Shown here in pieces: positions 9,388-17,779 of a stretch of DNA of 64,000 nt (position 1 is the stretch's first letter; every line of letters begins with the position of its first letter). The stretch comes from Flavobacterium shii. GTDB taxonomy: Bacteria > Bacteroidota > Bacteroidia > Flavobacteriales > Flavobacteriaceae. The DNA lies in the NCBI RefSeq assembly GCF_025847235.1, contig NZ_JAOZEW010000011.1, positions 1 through 64,000 of the forward strand. Direction: 5' to 3'. The notes beneath the pieces are model-generated. The model was not told where the DNA came from and made no database searches. It was given only the letters and a program-made list of their open reading frames with translations. Made by a program: the position numbers and the translations under genes.

Positions 9388-10863
9388 TTATTTATTATTG
9401 ATATGGGTCAATTCACTTTCAATTTTTGTTACTCTCAATGCTAAGTCTTTTAAGGCTTCGATTTCTTGTGCTTGTGAATTTATTTTCTTTTCCTGTGCAA
9501 TAGAGTAAAGCGTCAATTCCTCAATTTTTTTCAACAAACTCATATTCATTTCAGCAAGCATAAGCCCATTTTTTTCGATTTCCTTTGCCGATGGAATCTC
9601 TGGTAAATGACTGTTTTGTTTTATGAATTCTTCTACTTCTTGTAATGATTTTAGTTTATAATCATTGGCGAAGACATAATCGGGAACCTTTGTCATAGGA
9701 TCTAATAAGTCTATTCTAACTTCTTTGGCATGAATTTTCCCGTTTACTGTTAGTTTTTCGTCTGGATTTGTTGTACCGATTCCTACATTTGCATTTGATC
9801 CTTTTATAGTAAGAGCATCAGTATAGAAACTTTCAATTTCAGATCTACTAGCAGTTGTTTTTACTTTAAAAGTTAGGTTTCCAAAATTAGTATCAGCATC
9901 ACTCAAAACTATTTTGGCACTTTGAACATTTCCTGTACTTGAAACCCTTGTTAGTGCCATTCTTGCATCAAATGTAGTACCATCTCCAGTACCTCCATTA
10001 ATATTTAGTTTTTCGATAGGAGTGTTAGTTCCGACACCTATATAGGCATTCGATCCTTTTATGGTTAAGGCATCAGAATAAAAACGGTCAATTTCAGATT
10101 TACTAGCAGTTGTTTTTACTTTAAAAGTTAGATTTCCAAAATCTGTATCTACATCACTTAAAACTATTTTTGCACTTTGAACATTTCCTGTGCTTGAAAC
10201 TTTTGTTAATGCCATTCTCGCATCAAATGAGCTACCATCCCCAATACCACCATTAATGTTAAATTTTTCAATAGGATTGTTAGTTCCAATACCTACATAG
10301 GCGTTAATCCCTTTTATAGTTAAAGCATTAGTATAGAATTCTTCAAGTTCTGATTTACTAGCAGTTGTTTTTACTTTAAAATTTAGATTACCAAAACTAG
10401 TATCAGCATCGTTTAAAACTATTTTTGCGGTCAGAATATTTCCTGTACTTGAAATTTTTGTTAAAGCCATTCTTGCATCAAATGAGGCTCCATCTCCAGT
10501 ACCACCATTAATGTTAAGTTTTTCAATAGGATTATTGGTTCCAATACCAATATTTCCATTAGGTAAAAAAGACATAAATTGATTGTCCCAATCGGTTCCA
10601 ATAAAACCACTAGTAAAACTAGATATACCATTTACTGAATTTCCATTAGCCCCGATTGAAAATAAATGCTGTAAGCCAGTTTCGTTAGAAATAAAAAAAC
10701 CTCTGTTCCAACTTCCGGTAAGCCCTGGGAAATTAGTTTTTATATTTACTCCCCAGTCTGGGACACTTAATCCAATAGCAACTTCATTGAATGTTGTGTT
10801 TTGTGCATTTGCTAGTAATAAATTGCTTAATATAAGCAGTCCTGTAAATATTCTTTTTTTCAT
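9388..10863 (-). CDS. Secreted fibre-like protein with three 85-residue repeats and C-terminal coiled coil
   Basis: 491 residues with a signal peptide ending ANAQ. Three repeats of exactly 85 residues (105-189, 190-274, 275-359) each begin with GIGTNNPIEK-type strands, and a fourth partial start follows at 360. Such GIGTxxP strands are typical of trimeric tail-fibre-like shafts. Residues 393-455 (VPDYVFANDYKLKSLQEVEEF ... LLKKIEELTLYSI) form a conserved cassette leading into a coiled coil, also found in the gene downstream at the DNA level. It starts 1 nt after the upstream gene's stop, so they form one operon. It is probably a surface fibre or adhesin; binding partners are unknown. Confidence 0.7.
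   Translation of the reverse strand: MKKRIFTGLLILSNLLLANAQNTTFNEVAIGLSVPDWGVNIKTNFPGLTGSWNRGFFISNETGLQHLFSIGANGNSVNGISSFTSGFIGTDWDNQFMSFLPNGNIGIGTNNPIEKLNINGGTGDGASFDARMALTKISSTGNILTAKIVLNDADTSFGNLNFKVKTTASKSELEEFYTNALTIKGINAYVGIGTNNPIEKFNINGGIGDGSSFDARMALTKVSSTGNVQSAKIVLSDVDTDFGNLTFKVKTTASKSEIDRFYSDALTIKGSNAYIGVGTNTPIEKLNINGGTGDGTTFDARMALTRVSSTGNVQSAKIVLSDADTNFGNLTFKVKTTASRSEIESFYTDALTIKGSNANVGIGTTNPDEKLTVNGKIHAKEVRIDLLDPMTKVPDYVFANDYKLKSLQEVEEFIKQNSHLPEIPSAKEIEKNGLMLAEMNMSLLKKIEELTLYSIAQEKKINSQAQEIEALKDLALRVTKIESELTHINNK
9787..10551 (-). repeat. Three tandem 255-bp in-frame coding repeats
   Basis: Three in-frame copies of a 255-bp unit inside the fibre-like gene, each starting at a GIGTN-type strand. 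Each copy contains the recurring segments SFDARMALT, SSTGN and FGNLTFKVKTTAS (with small variations). The high DNA identity predicts copy-number change by recombination. Confidence 0.8.
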
Positions 10864-10864
10864 G

Positions 10865-11890
10865 TTATAATTTTGTTGATTCTATTTTTTTAACTTTTTC
10901 TTCAAGAATTAAAATCTTGTTGTTTTGTTTTTGAATTTCTTTATTCTGCTCAATACTATAAAGCGTCAATTCCTCAATTTTCTTCAATAAACTCATATTC
11001 ATTTCGGCAAGCATCAGCCCATTTTTCTCTATTTCCTTTGCCGATGGAACCTCTGGTAAATGACTGTTTTGTTTTATGAATTCTTCTACTTCTTGTAATG
11101 ATTTTAGTTTATAATCATTGGCGAAAACATAATCTGGAACGGTCATAGGATATGCTAGATCAATTCTAACTTCCTGAGCGTGTATTTTTCCGTTTACGGT
11201 AAGTTTTTCGTCAGGTTTTGTTGTACCTATACCTATTTTACCTTGAAAAAAAGCCAATGAAGTATAATCTATTCCATTATAGCGTTGTATAAATTCTTGA
11301 TTGATACCGCTATTGTTCCAGATAGTTTGTAATGTTAAACTATATCCAGGGTTTCCAGCAGACCATTTTTGAGAACTATATCTACCTTGAGTTGATATAG
11401 GTGAATTTATATCTAATATGGCAGATGGATTTGTGGTTCCAATCCCAATATTACCTTCAGTATTAATGCTTAAAGCTTGTTTATCAATGCCAGAAGATGA
11501 TACAACATTAAATAACATTGAATTGTCTAGAAAACGAATGTATGAACCGCCCCTAGCTGAATTTAATAATGAAATACCCCCTAAGTTATTTTTATTATTT
11601 TGTACATTATTCCCAATACCAACGCCAGTCTACGTTAATTGGGGTTCAGAAGCCCATAACATAAGATCTGCTTGTCTTGCGTCATCACCTCCACCGATAG
11701 AATGAAGTAAAAAACGAGTATCTCCATGATTTCCTTCAATAGTTATTTTTTCGGAAGGAGAGCTTGTACCAATTCCTACATTACTATTTAATGAGGTTCC
11801 TAATACAGTTCCACTTGGAGTATAAAGTTGGGCTTGTACTGAAAATATTGATGCCATTATAATTATAGCACTTAGTGTAATTTTTTTCAT
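10865..11890 (-). pseudogene. Second fibre-like gene split by an in-frame TAG stop
   Basis: The minus strand from the ATG at 11890 encodes a signal peptide (MKKITLSAIIIMASIFSVQAQ) and GIGTSSPSEK strands, then meets a single TAG at 11630-11632. The same frame continues without shift (TGVGIGNNVQNNKNNLGG...), through GIGTTNP strands, to the same C-terminal cassette as the next gene (VPDYVFANDYKL ... LLKKIEELTLYSI) and a stop at 10865. The whole frame is 342 codons. One base change from CAG, TGG or a similar codon would explain the break. Either the gene is inactive, a suppressor reads through, or the 217-residue C-terminal part is made alone. The two fibre genes are probably paralogues. Confidence 0.8.
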
Positions 11891-11968
11891 GTTATATATA
11901 GGTTGATTTGATTTGCGAGTTTTGTTTTTTTTAATCGTTATTTTCTTAGTGTTTTTAAAATAATGCGG

Positions 11969-11976
11969 CAAAGATA
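11969..11976 (-). promoter_or_regulatory. Candidate -7 element for the fibre/RHS operon
   Basis: CAAAGATA here is TATCTTTG on the minus strand, an exact match to the Bacteroidetes -7 consensus TAnnTTTG. It lies about 80 bp before the fibre-like gene start at 11890. CAAA segments further upstream could serve as the -33 TTTG, but their spacing is shorter than usual. Confidence 0.4.
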
Positions 11977-12058
11977 ACTTTTTGACCCAAACAAAAATAC
12001 CCGTTTCTGCTGATATTTAACATAAATAAACAAGTTTGTCAGTCTTTATAAATACTCC

Positions 12059-12088
12059 TTTGATTTCTCCTTTAAAATTTTATATTTG
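12059..12088 (+). promoter_or_regulatory. Bacteroidetes-type promoter (TTTG-N18-TATATTTG)
   Basis: TTTG at 12059-12062 and TATATTTG at 12081-12088 match both halves of the Bacteroidetes housekeeping promoter with suitable spacing. They lie 23 bp before the gene at 12112. This is the clearest promoter in the window. Confidence 0.6.
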
Positions 12089-12111
12089 TTAGTAATAATA
12101 ATGTAACAGAT

Positions 12112-13302
12112 ATGAAAATAAAAGAAGATTTATTCAATAAAAGAATTATTTCCATAGATGCTTTTCGTGGAATTACCATTTTTATAATGATTTTTGTCAA
12201 TGAGTTGGCAAGCATAAAGAATGTACCCCAATGGATGAAGCATATGCCAGCCGATGCCGATGCAATGACATTTGTCGATTTGGTATTTCCTGCATTTTTA
12301 TTTATCGTTGGGATGTCTATTCCATTTGCATTTAATGCTCGATTAATTAAAGGTGATACTCCCAAAACTATTTGGACACATACTTTAAAAAGAGCATTGG
12401 CACTTATTATTATCGGAGTTTATATGGTAAATGCCGAATATGGGTATGATGCATCCAAGATGGTAATTTCTGCTTCATTTTGGGGATTTTTAGCATACGC
12501 AATGCCAATTCCTATTTGGAATAAATACGATAAATCATTTCCTAAAGTCACTAAAAACATCTTGCAATATGGCGGAATGTTGGTTTTGGTAGCATTATAC
12601 TTTCTATATGTTCAGGAAAATGGTGACATAGGAATCACACCAAAATGGTGGGGGATTCTTGGACTTATCGGTTGGGCATATTTAATTACGGTGGTGTATT
12701 ACTGGCTAGTTAACGGAAGATTGATTGCAATGATTGCATTTCTTTTCATTTGTCTTATAGCTACTGTTTTAAATCAGATTAAAGGATCTTTTGTCCATGA
12801 AATAAAATGGATTGGTTTTATAAGCGGACATATGACGCATGCAACGCTTGTTTCGGCGGGAGTGGTAATATCGCTTTTGTTTTTTGAGGGCAAGATATCC
12901 GATAAAATCAATTGGAACGTAATAGCTTTTGGTGTATTGTTTTTTGTGTTGGGGTATCTGTTACGACCGTATTATGAGATCTCAAAAATAAGAGGAACGC
13001 CTTCTTGGGTACTATATTCAGCGGGTATTTGTACTGTTATATTTTATTTCTTGTATTGGCTTATGGAAATTAAAAAACAAACCAAATGGAGTAACTTTTT
13101 TATGCCAGCAGCGGCAAATCCTTTATTGATTTATATTTTACCAGGCGTAATTTATTATTTCTGTAAAGCTTTTGCAATTCATATTATTCCAGGATACTTC
13201 CGCGAAGGAATTCCAGGAATTATCTGGTCTTTAGTGTTTTCAACGATTATGTTATTTGTCATGAAAATTTTTAACAAATATAAGATTCAGCTGCATTTAT
13301 AA
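12112..13302 (+). CDS. DUF5009/HGSNAT-like multispanning acyltransferase-family membrane protein
   Basis: 396 residues, an inner-membrane protein with roughly ten hydrophobic segments. The N-terminal SIDAFRGITIFIMIFVNE and the following TFVDLVFPAFLFIVGMSIPFA are hallmarks of the COG4299 family related to heparan-alpha-glucosaminide N-acetyltransferase, which moves acetyl groups across a membrane onto sugars. The second paralogue (26561-27832) has HSDWHGCTPTDLVFP at the matching place. Here that reads KHMPADADAMTFVDLVFP, so the family's usual His-x-x-Trp-x-Gly segment is altered. It is monocistronic with its own promoter. The substrate is unknown; cell-wall or exopolysaccharide acetylation is possible. 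Confidence 0.75.
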   Translation: MKIKEDLFNKRIISIDAFRGITIFIMIFVNELASIKNVPQWMKHMPADADAMTFVDLVFPAFLFIVGMSIPFAFNARLIKGDTPKTIWTHTLKRALALIIIGVYMVNAEYGYDASKMVISASFWGFLAYAMPIPIWNKYDKSFPKVTKNILQYGGMLVLVALYFLYVQENGDIGITPKWWGILGLIGWAYLITVVYYWLVNGRLIAMIAFLFICLIATVLNQIKGSFVHEIKWIGFISGHMTHATLVSAGVVISLLFFEGKISDKINWNVIAFGVLFFVLGYLLRPYYEISKIRGTPSWVLYSAGICTVIFYFLYWLMEIKKQTKWSNFFMPAAANPLLIYILPGVIYYFCKAFAIHIIPGYFREGIPGIIWSLVFSTIMLFVMKIFNKYKIQLHL

Positions 13303-13372
13303 AGTTTCAATTGAATCAGTTTGTGTTGAAAGAAATTATTTATATTTTCGGGTATATTTTGAAAATTACATT

Positions 13373-14014
13373 ATGACAGAAGAACAACGCCGACAGATTA
13401 AAATTGATAATGATACAATTATTAAGCAAAAAGAATATCGTGTAAATGATTGGTTGCCGATTCTGGATACACCAAAACTAAGATCTCTGGAAGAGATTAA
13501 AGGAAGAATGTCGGTTATGAATGCTTTGATAAACATAGCGTTTGAAGCTCCAACTTATATTATTAAAGAATGGATAGAGAATCATGATTTAGCCAAGTAT
13601 CTATCAGATTCAGAAAAAGAAATACTAGATAAAGAAAATGATGATTTAACCGAATTTGAAGTTAATTCTTTACGATGGTATTTAGAGTCTTTATGGGCTT
13701 TTATGTGGGTAACAGAAATGATTCCTGGGCTAGAAGCAGAAGAATATATAGGAGATAATATGGCTTCACTTTTGCCAAATCTAGAAAATGAAGAAGACAA
13801 TCAGAAAATGGAAAGCTTACAGAATTTAAAATCTGAAGTTGATATTTATACCATGCTTGATTATTACTATCGACTTCATTGGTATTGCGTAGATGAAAGA
13901 CTAAATGGTCGACAAGCAAAACTAAATGAAGGATTAGTATATGAAAGACGAAAATCGTTGGAATGGATTTATAACCGAGCTGATGATTGGGATAATGTAG
14001 AAATGAGTACATAA
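13373..14014 (+). CDS. DUF4272 domain protein
   Basis: 213 residues with no signal peptide or membrane segment, so cytoplasmic. The segment VNSLRWYLESLWAFMWV and the general layout (charged N-terminal helix, Trp-rich centre, C-terminal RRKSLEWIYN) match the DUF4272 family, whose function is not known. It follows the acyltransferase-family gene by 70 bp and ends in a strong hairpin shared with a convergent gene. Confidence 0.75.
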   Translation: MTEEQRRQIKIDNDTIIKQKEYRVNDWLPILDTPKLRSLEEIKGRMSVMNALINIAFEAPTYIIKEWIENHDLAKYLSDSEKEILDKENDDLTEFEVNSLRWYLESLWAFMWVTEMIPGLEAEEYIGDNMASLLPNLENEEDNQKMESLQNLKSEVDIYTMLDYYYRLHWYCVDERLNGRQAKLNEGLVYERRKSLEWIYNRADDWDNVEMST

Positions 14015-14020
14015 AATAGT

Positions 14021-14064
14021 AATACAAAAGGGAGCTAATGACATCATTAACTCCCTTTTGTATT
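14021..14064. terminator. Bidirectional terminator
   Basis: A long inverted repeat (arms AATACAAAAGGGAG and CTCCCTTTTGTATT, loop partly paired through TAATGA/TCATTA) lies between the convergent genes ending at 14014 and 14078. Confidence 0.85.
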
Positions 14065-14077
14065 TTGCAAAATAGAA

Positions 14078-14467
14078 TCACCTCACACGTTTAAAAGCAA
14101 TTGGACCTTCTCTTTTTTTGTTGTCTTTATAAGTCCCCTCAAGTGTATTCCCATCTTCAGATAAAGTTAAGGTATGCGTTCCTTGAGTTGCCCAACCCTC
14201 AATAGGTAAAGTTACATCGACTTTATATTCTATCGTGTTTCCAGTTCTTTTCCCTACACCACTTTCTACAAATTTTTGGCCTTTCCATTCCAAGTAATGC
14301 GAAAAAATAACCTTACCATTTTGTTCAGAGATAATAACAACTGCATTTTCTACACCCGAATTAATATCAGCCCAAACACCATTAATATCTATCTTTTTGT
14401 TTTGACTATAAGAAAGATTAAAGAAGAATAGTGTTAGAAATAAGAATTTTAGAATTTTGATTTTCAT
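14078..14467 (-). CDS. Small secreted lipocalin-like protein
   Basis: 129 residues with a signal peptide ending LSYSQ. The mature part (INGVWADINSG...VVIISEQNGKVIFSHYLEW...HTLTLSEDGNTLEGTYKDNKKREGP) has the strand order of small lipocalin-like or DUF2147-like barrels. A Trp near the mature N-terminus and a closing NTLEGTY strand recall that fold. I cannot assign a ligand. It follows the lipoprotein gene at 14488-15084 by 20 bp, so the two are probably one operon. Confidence 0.6.
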   Translation of the reverse strand: MKIKILKFLFLTLFFFNLSYSQNKKIDINGVWADINSGVENAVVIISEQNGKVIFSHYLEWKGQKFVESGVGKRTGNTIEYKVDVTLPIEGWATQGTHTLTLSEDGNTLEGTYKDNKKREGPIAFKRVR

Positions 14468-14487
14468 AATGTTGAGGTTAGTTAGTT

Positions 14488-15084
14488 TTATGGTTTTAAG
14501 TTTTGAATCTGTACTTCCGTTATTTCTAATACAGCGCCAGAAACAGGATGATAATTCACAAAATTAAATTTGCAAAGATTATGAATGTTTACAGGTTTAC
14601 CGTTTAGTTTAAAGTCCGACCAAGGGATTTTTATCGTAGAAAATTTATCAGGAGAAGCAGGTAAATCAGCCATTGCATGCGTTCCTCCATGTACACAACC
14701 AGTACCAGAATCATTTCCTTCACGAGCTTGGATTTTGATAGGTTGTGATGATTTATAAGTAATACTAACAAAATCAGAATTGCTAGGTAAGTTGGTTGGT
14801 TTTCCATCATTAGATTCAGATGGAGTAATCATCACGTTTAGTTCGATTTCCCCAACAGGCGAGTCGTTTGCCGTAACAAGAATATGATGATTCTTTTTTC
14901 TAGTTTCGTTTATTACGTCTTGATTTTCATTCGTTGGTCCAGCAATATACCAAGTGTTAGAAATAACCAAATCAGAATTGTTATTTATGTTCTGTAGAGA
15001 AGTTGTTTTACAGCTTAAAAATAAGAATGAAAGTATAATAAAACCAAGAGGTAAAAATCTATTAGTGATTGTTTTATATTCCAT
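14488..15084 (-). CDS. Lipoprotein of unknown function
   Basis: 198 residues. The N-terminus (LGFIILSFLFLSC) is a lipoprotein signal with the lipobox cysteine near residue 25. The body has strand-rich segments (NTWYIAGPTNENQDV, FVSITYKSSQPIKIQAREG) and a Gly/His-rich GTGCVHGGTHAMAD stretch. The final IPWSDFKLNGKPVNIHNLCKF resembles the closing strands of carbohydrate-binding jelly rolls, but I do not recognise a defined family. It is the first gene of a two-gene leftward unit. Confidence 0.6.
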   Translation of the reverse strand: MEYKTITNRFLPLGFIILSFLFLSCKTTSLQNINNNSDLVISNTWYIAGPTNENQDVINETRKKNHHILVTANDSPVGEIELNVMITPSESNDGKPTNLPSNSDFVSITYKSSQPIKIQAREGNDSGTGCVHGGTHAMADLPASPDKFSTIKIPWSDFKLNGKPVNIHNLCKFNFVNYHPVSGAVLEITEVQIQNLKP

Positions 15085-15294
15085 AAAGAGAAAGCTATTT
15101 TTTGCTAAAATAAATAATTAAAGTTTTAGTATTCGGTTTTAAGTCTCAGTTTTTAGTTTCAGTTTTCATCTCTCCTCTCACAACTCTCATTTCATATTCT
15201 ATATTTTTTGTAAGAATCTTTATTGGTAAATTCAAGAGTAAGTGAAATTTTAGTTTTATTTTTGTTAGGAGAGTGTATCTTAAAACAATTAAAA

Positions 15295-16506
15295 ATGAAT
15301 AGCTTACAAATAAAAAGTGTTTTGTCTTTTCTTTTTTTTAGCTGTTTTTGCTATTCGCAAAATGACTCCATTATGCATAAAAAAGATTCACTTCGACACA
15401 ATAGTAAAGACATTATTGATGTGTACAAAAGCATATTCTCTAAGAATGATACCGTAAGACATGATGCTAAAAGGAAGATAGCCTTTTCATTATCTCCTAT
15501 TCCTGTAGAGGGCAACGGAAATGCCAGAGTAATCATTTCGTTTTTAAGTACTTTTTATCTAGGCGATGACCATGAGAAAACCACGATGTCGCAAGTAATT
15601 TTTTCGCCCTATTTTAGTTTCTCTAATCAATATGTCTTCCCAATTCAGTCCTATATATATACTAAGGATGACAAGTATAACTTTACAGGAGATTATCGGT
15701 TTATGATATATCCGCAACCTACATACGGTTTAGGAGATCACCATCTCGACGACGAAATGTCTGTTCTAAATTACAAACAATGGCGCTTTTATGAATATGT
15801 AACAAGAAAAGTGAAAGGCAATTTCGGACTCGGATTAGGAGTTCTATTCGATAGTTATCAAAACATTTCCGAAGATTCTAAGATTGATGGAGAAACAGAT
15901 TATTTTAAATACATGAGCGGAGATTATTCCGATGATGTTTCATTTGGAGTTGCAATTCAAGCATTGTATGATTCAAGAATCAATAATATAAATCCAGAGC
16001 AAGGAACATATCTGGAAGCTAATTTCCGAATGAATACCAATGGAGGACTTAATAATAAAGGTTGGCAATCCTTATATATAGATGCTCGAAAATACCATTC
16101 GTTTAGCGATGTCAGGCATAAAGTTTTGGCATATAGAGCTTTTTATTGGTCAACAATAGGAGGTGGGGATCCACATTATCTCGATTTGCCAAGTATAGGC
16201 TGGGACCGACAACAAAAAACAGGACGAGGATTTACAAGAAACCGTTTCCGAAGCAATGCATTATTGTATTTTGAAACTGAATATAGAACAGATATTTCTG
16301 CCGATGGTTTTTGGGGAGCAGTATTTTTTACCAATATCTCATCAGTATCTAAATTTCAGACGTATCAGTTTACCAAATGGAATCCCGCAATTGGTACAGG
16401 ATTACGCATAAAATGGAACAAACGTAACAATAGTAATCTCGTAATGGATTTTGGAGTTAGCAAAAATGATTGGTCATTACGGTTTGGTTTAGTAGAAAAT
16501 TTTTAA
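15295..16506 (+). CDS. BamA/TamA-like outer-membrane beta-barrel (surface-antigen) protein
   Basis: 403 residues from the ATG at 15295, chosen because it opens a clear signal peptide (LSFLFFSCFCYSQ); an earlier in-frame ATG gives an unlikely extension. The C-terminal two thirds alternates polar and aromatic residues in strands (GLGLGVLFDSYQ, DSRINNINPEQGTYLEANF, LLYFETEYRTDIS) and ends in a Phe, as in Omp85-type barrels. There are no POTRA repeats, so it is not BamA itself. Small Omp85-like proteins of this kind are common in Flavobacteria and may move or anchor surface proteins. A glycosyltransferase gene follows after 26 bp. Confidence 0.75.
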   Translation: MNSLQIKSVLSFLFFSCFCYSQNDSIMHKKDSLRHNSKDIIDVYKSIFSKNDTVRHDAKRKIAFSLSPIPVEGNGNARVIISFLSTFYLGDDHEKTTMSQVIFSPYFSFSNQYVFPIQSYIYTKDDKYNFTGDYRFMIYPQPTYGLGDHHLDDEMSVLNYKQWRFYEYVTRKVKGNFGLGLGVLFDSYQNISEDSKIDGETDYFKYMSGDYSDDVSFGVAIQALYDSRINNINPEQGTYLEANFRMNTNGGLNNKGWQSLYIDARKYHSFSDVRHKVLAYRAFYWSTIGGGDPHYLDLPSIGWDRQQKTGRGFTRNRFRSNALLYFETEYRTDISADGFWGAVFFTNISSVSKFQTYQFTKWNPAIGTGLRIKWNKRNNSNLVMDFGVSKNDWSLRFGLVENF

Positions 16507-16532
16507 CTTTCGAACTTTCAAGACTATTTTAC

Positions 16533-17696
16533 ATGCAATTATCGGTTATTATCCTCAATTATAATGTACGTTATTTTTTAGAACAATGTGTTTTAAGTGT
16601 GCAAGAAGCGCTTAAAGATATTGATAGCGAGATTATTGTAATCGATAATAATTCTCCAGATGATAGTTGCGAGATGATTCGTAGTCGTTTCCCTAATATA
16701 AAACTGATTGAGAATACCGAGAATTTAGGTTTCCCCAAAGGAAATAATATAGGAGTTTCTCAGGCACAAGGAGATTATATCTGCATTTTAAATCCCGATA
16801 CAGTCGTTGCTGAAGATACATTTACAAAAGTATTGGCTTTCGCCAAAGAGCAACAGGATTTAGGAATAATAGGCGTAAATCTTATAGATGGAGCAGGGAA
16901 TTTCCTTCCCGAAAGCAAGCGCGGAGTCCCAACACCTTGGGTGGCTTTTACTAAAATTGCAGGATTGTACAAGTATTTTCCAAAATCCAACTACTTCAAT
17001 AAATATTATGCCCAGCATTTAAGTGAGAACCAAACAGGCAAAGTCGAAATACTTGTAGGCGCTTTTATGATAATGAAACGAGATTTATATAATGAAGTCG
17101 GCGGTTTTGATGAAGATTGTTTTATGTACTCCGATGATATCGATTTATCGTATATGGTTTTGAAAAAAGGTAAAACCAATTATTATTACGCTGAAACTAC
17201 GGTGATTCACTACAAAGGAGAAAGCACCGTAAAAGACGAAAAATATATGAAACGCTTTCAGAGTGCTATGAATTTTTTTTATAAAAAACATTTTAAAGTA
17301 TCATTTTTGTTTTCTCTTTTTATGAAAACAGGAATAGTATTTTTCTCTATCGTTAAAATGATACAGGGAAAAACGACGATAAAAACAACTCCAAAAGAAT
17401 ATTTTTTTTACTCGATGAATGATAATTTACTCGAAAAATTGAGTTCGATTTTACAAAATAAAGTTACATTTTACGATTTAAAAAAAGAAAAAATGGTAAA
17501 TTCGTCCCTGATTTACATAGGAAAAGGAGCAGAGGTAATTTTAGATAATCAATACATATCATTCAAGAAATGTATCGATATGATAAAATCTGAAAGACAT
17601 AAGAAGATTACTTTTAAAATTTTACCCAAAAATACCACTTTCTTAATCGGAAGTGATTCAAGTAATGATAGAGGTAAAATCGTTAAAATCGCATAA
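16533..17696 (+). CDS. Family 2 glycosyltransferase (rhamnosyltransferase-like)
   Basis: 387 residues from the ATG at 16533 (MQLSVIILNYNVRYFLEQC); the reading frame upstream overlaps the preceding gene and lacks homology. The N-terminal GT-A domain shows DNNSPDDS for nucleotide-sugar binding, ILNPDT as the DxD-like motif, and GGFDEDCFMYSDDIDLSYM as the acceptor-site region. One or two hydrophobic segments after about residue 255 suggest membrane association. It probably adds a sugar to surface polysaccharide or a lipid carrier. It follows the barrel gene by 26 bp. Confidence 0.85.
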   Translation: MQLSVIILNYNVRYFLEQCVLSVQEALKDIDSEIIVIDNNSPDDSCEMIRSRFPNIKLIENTENLGFPKGNNIGVSQAQGDYICILNPDTVVAEDTFTKVLAFAKEQQDLGIIGVNLIDGAGNFLPESKRGVPTPWVAFTKIAGLYKYFPKSNYFNKYYAQHLSENQTGKVEILVGAFMIMKRDLYNEVGGFDEDCFMYSDDIDLSYMVLKKGKTNYYYAETTVIHYKGESTVKDEKYMKRFQSAMNFFYKKHFKVSFLFSLFMKTGIVFFSIVKMIQGKTTIKTTPKEYFFYSMNDNLLEKLSSILQNKVTFYDLKKEKMVNSSLIYIGKGAEVILDNQYISFKKCIDMIKSERHKKITFKILPKNTTFLIGSDSSNDRGKIVKIA

Positions 17697-17779
17697 AAAT
17701 TATATTTAATGTAATTTATATTTAAAAATTTCAGTAATTTCGCAATCTGAAAATCAAAATCACCTTTTAGGTTAACAAT

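Noticed and set aside
9787..10551. Tandem repeats as a possible CRISPR array
   Set aside because: The units are 255 bp, adjoin without spacers, and encode in-frame protein repeats.
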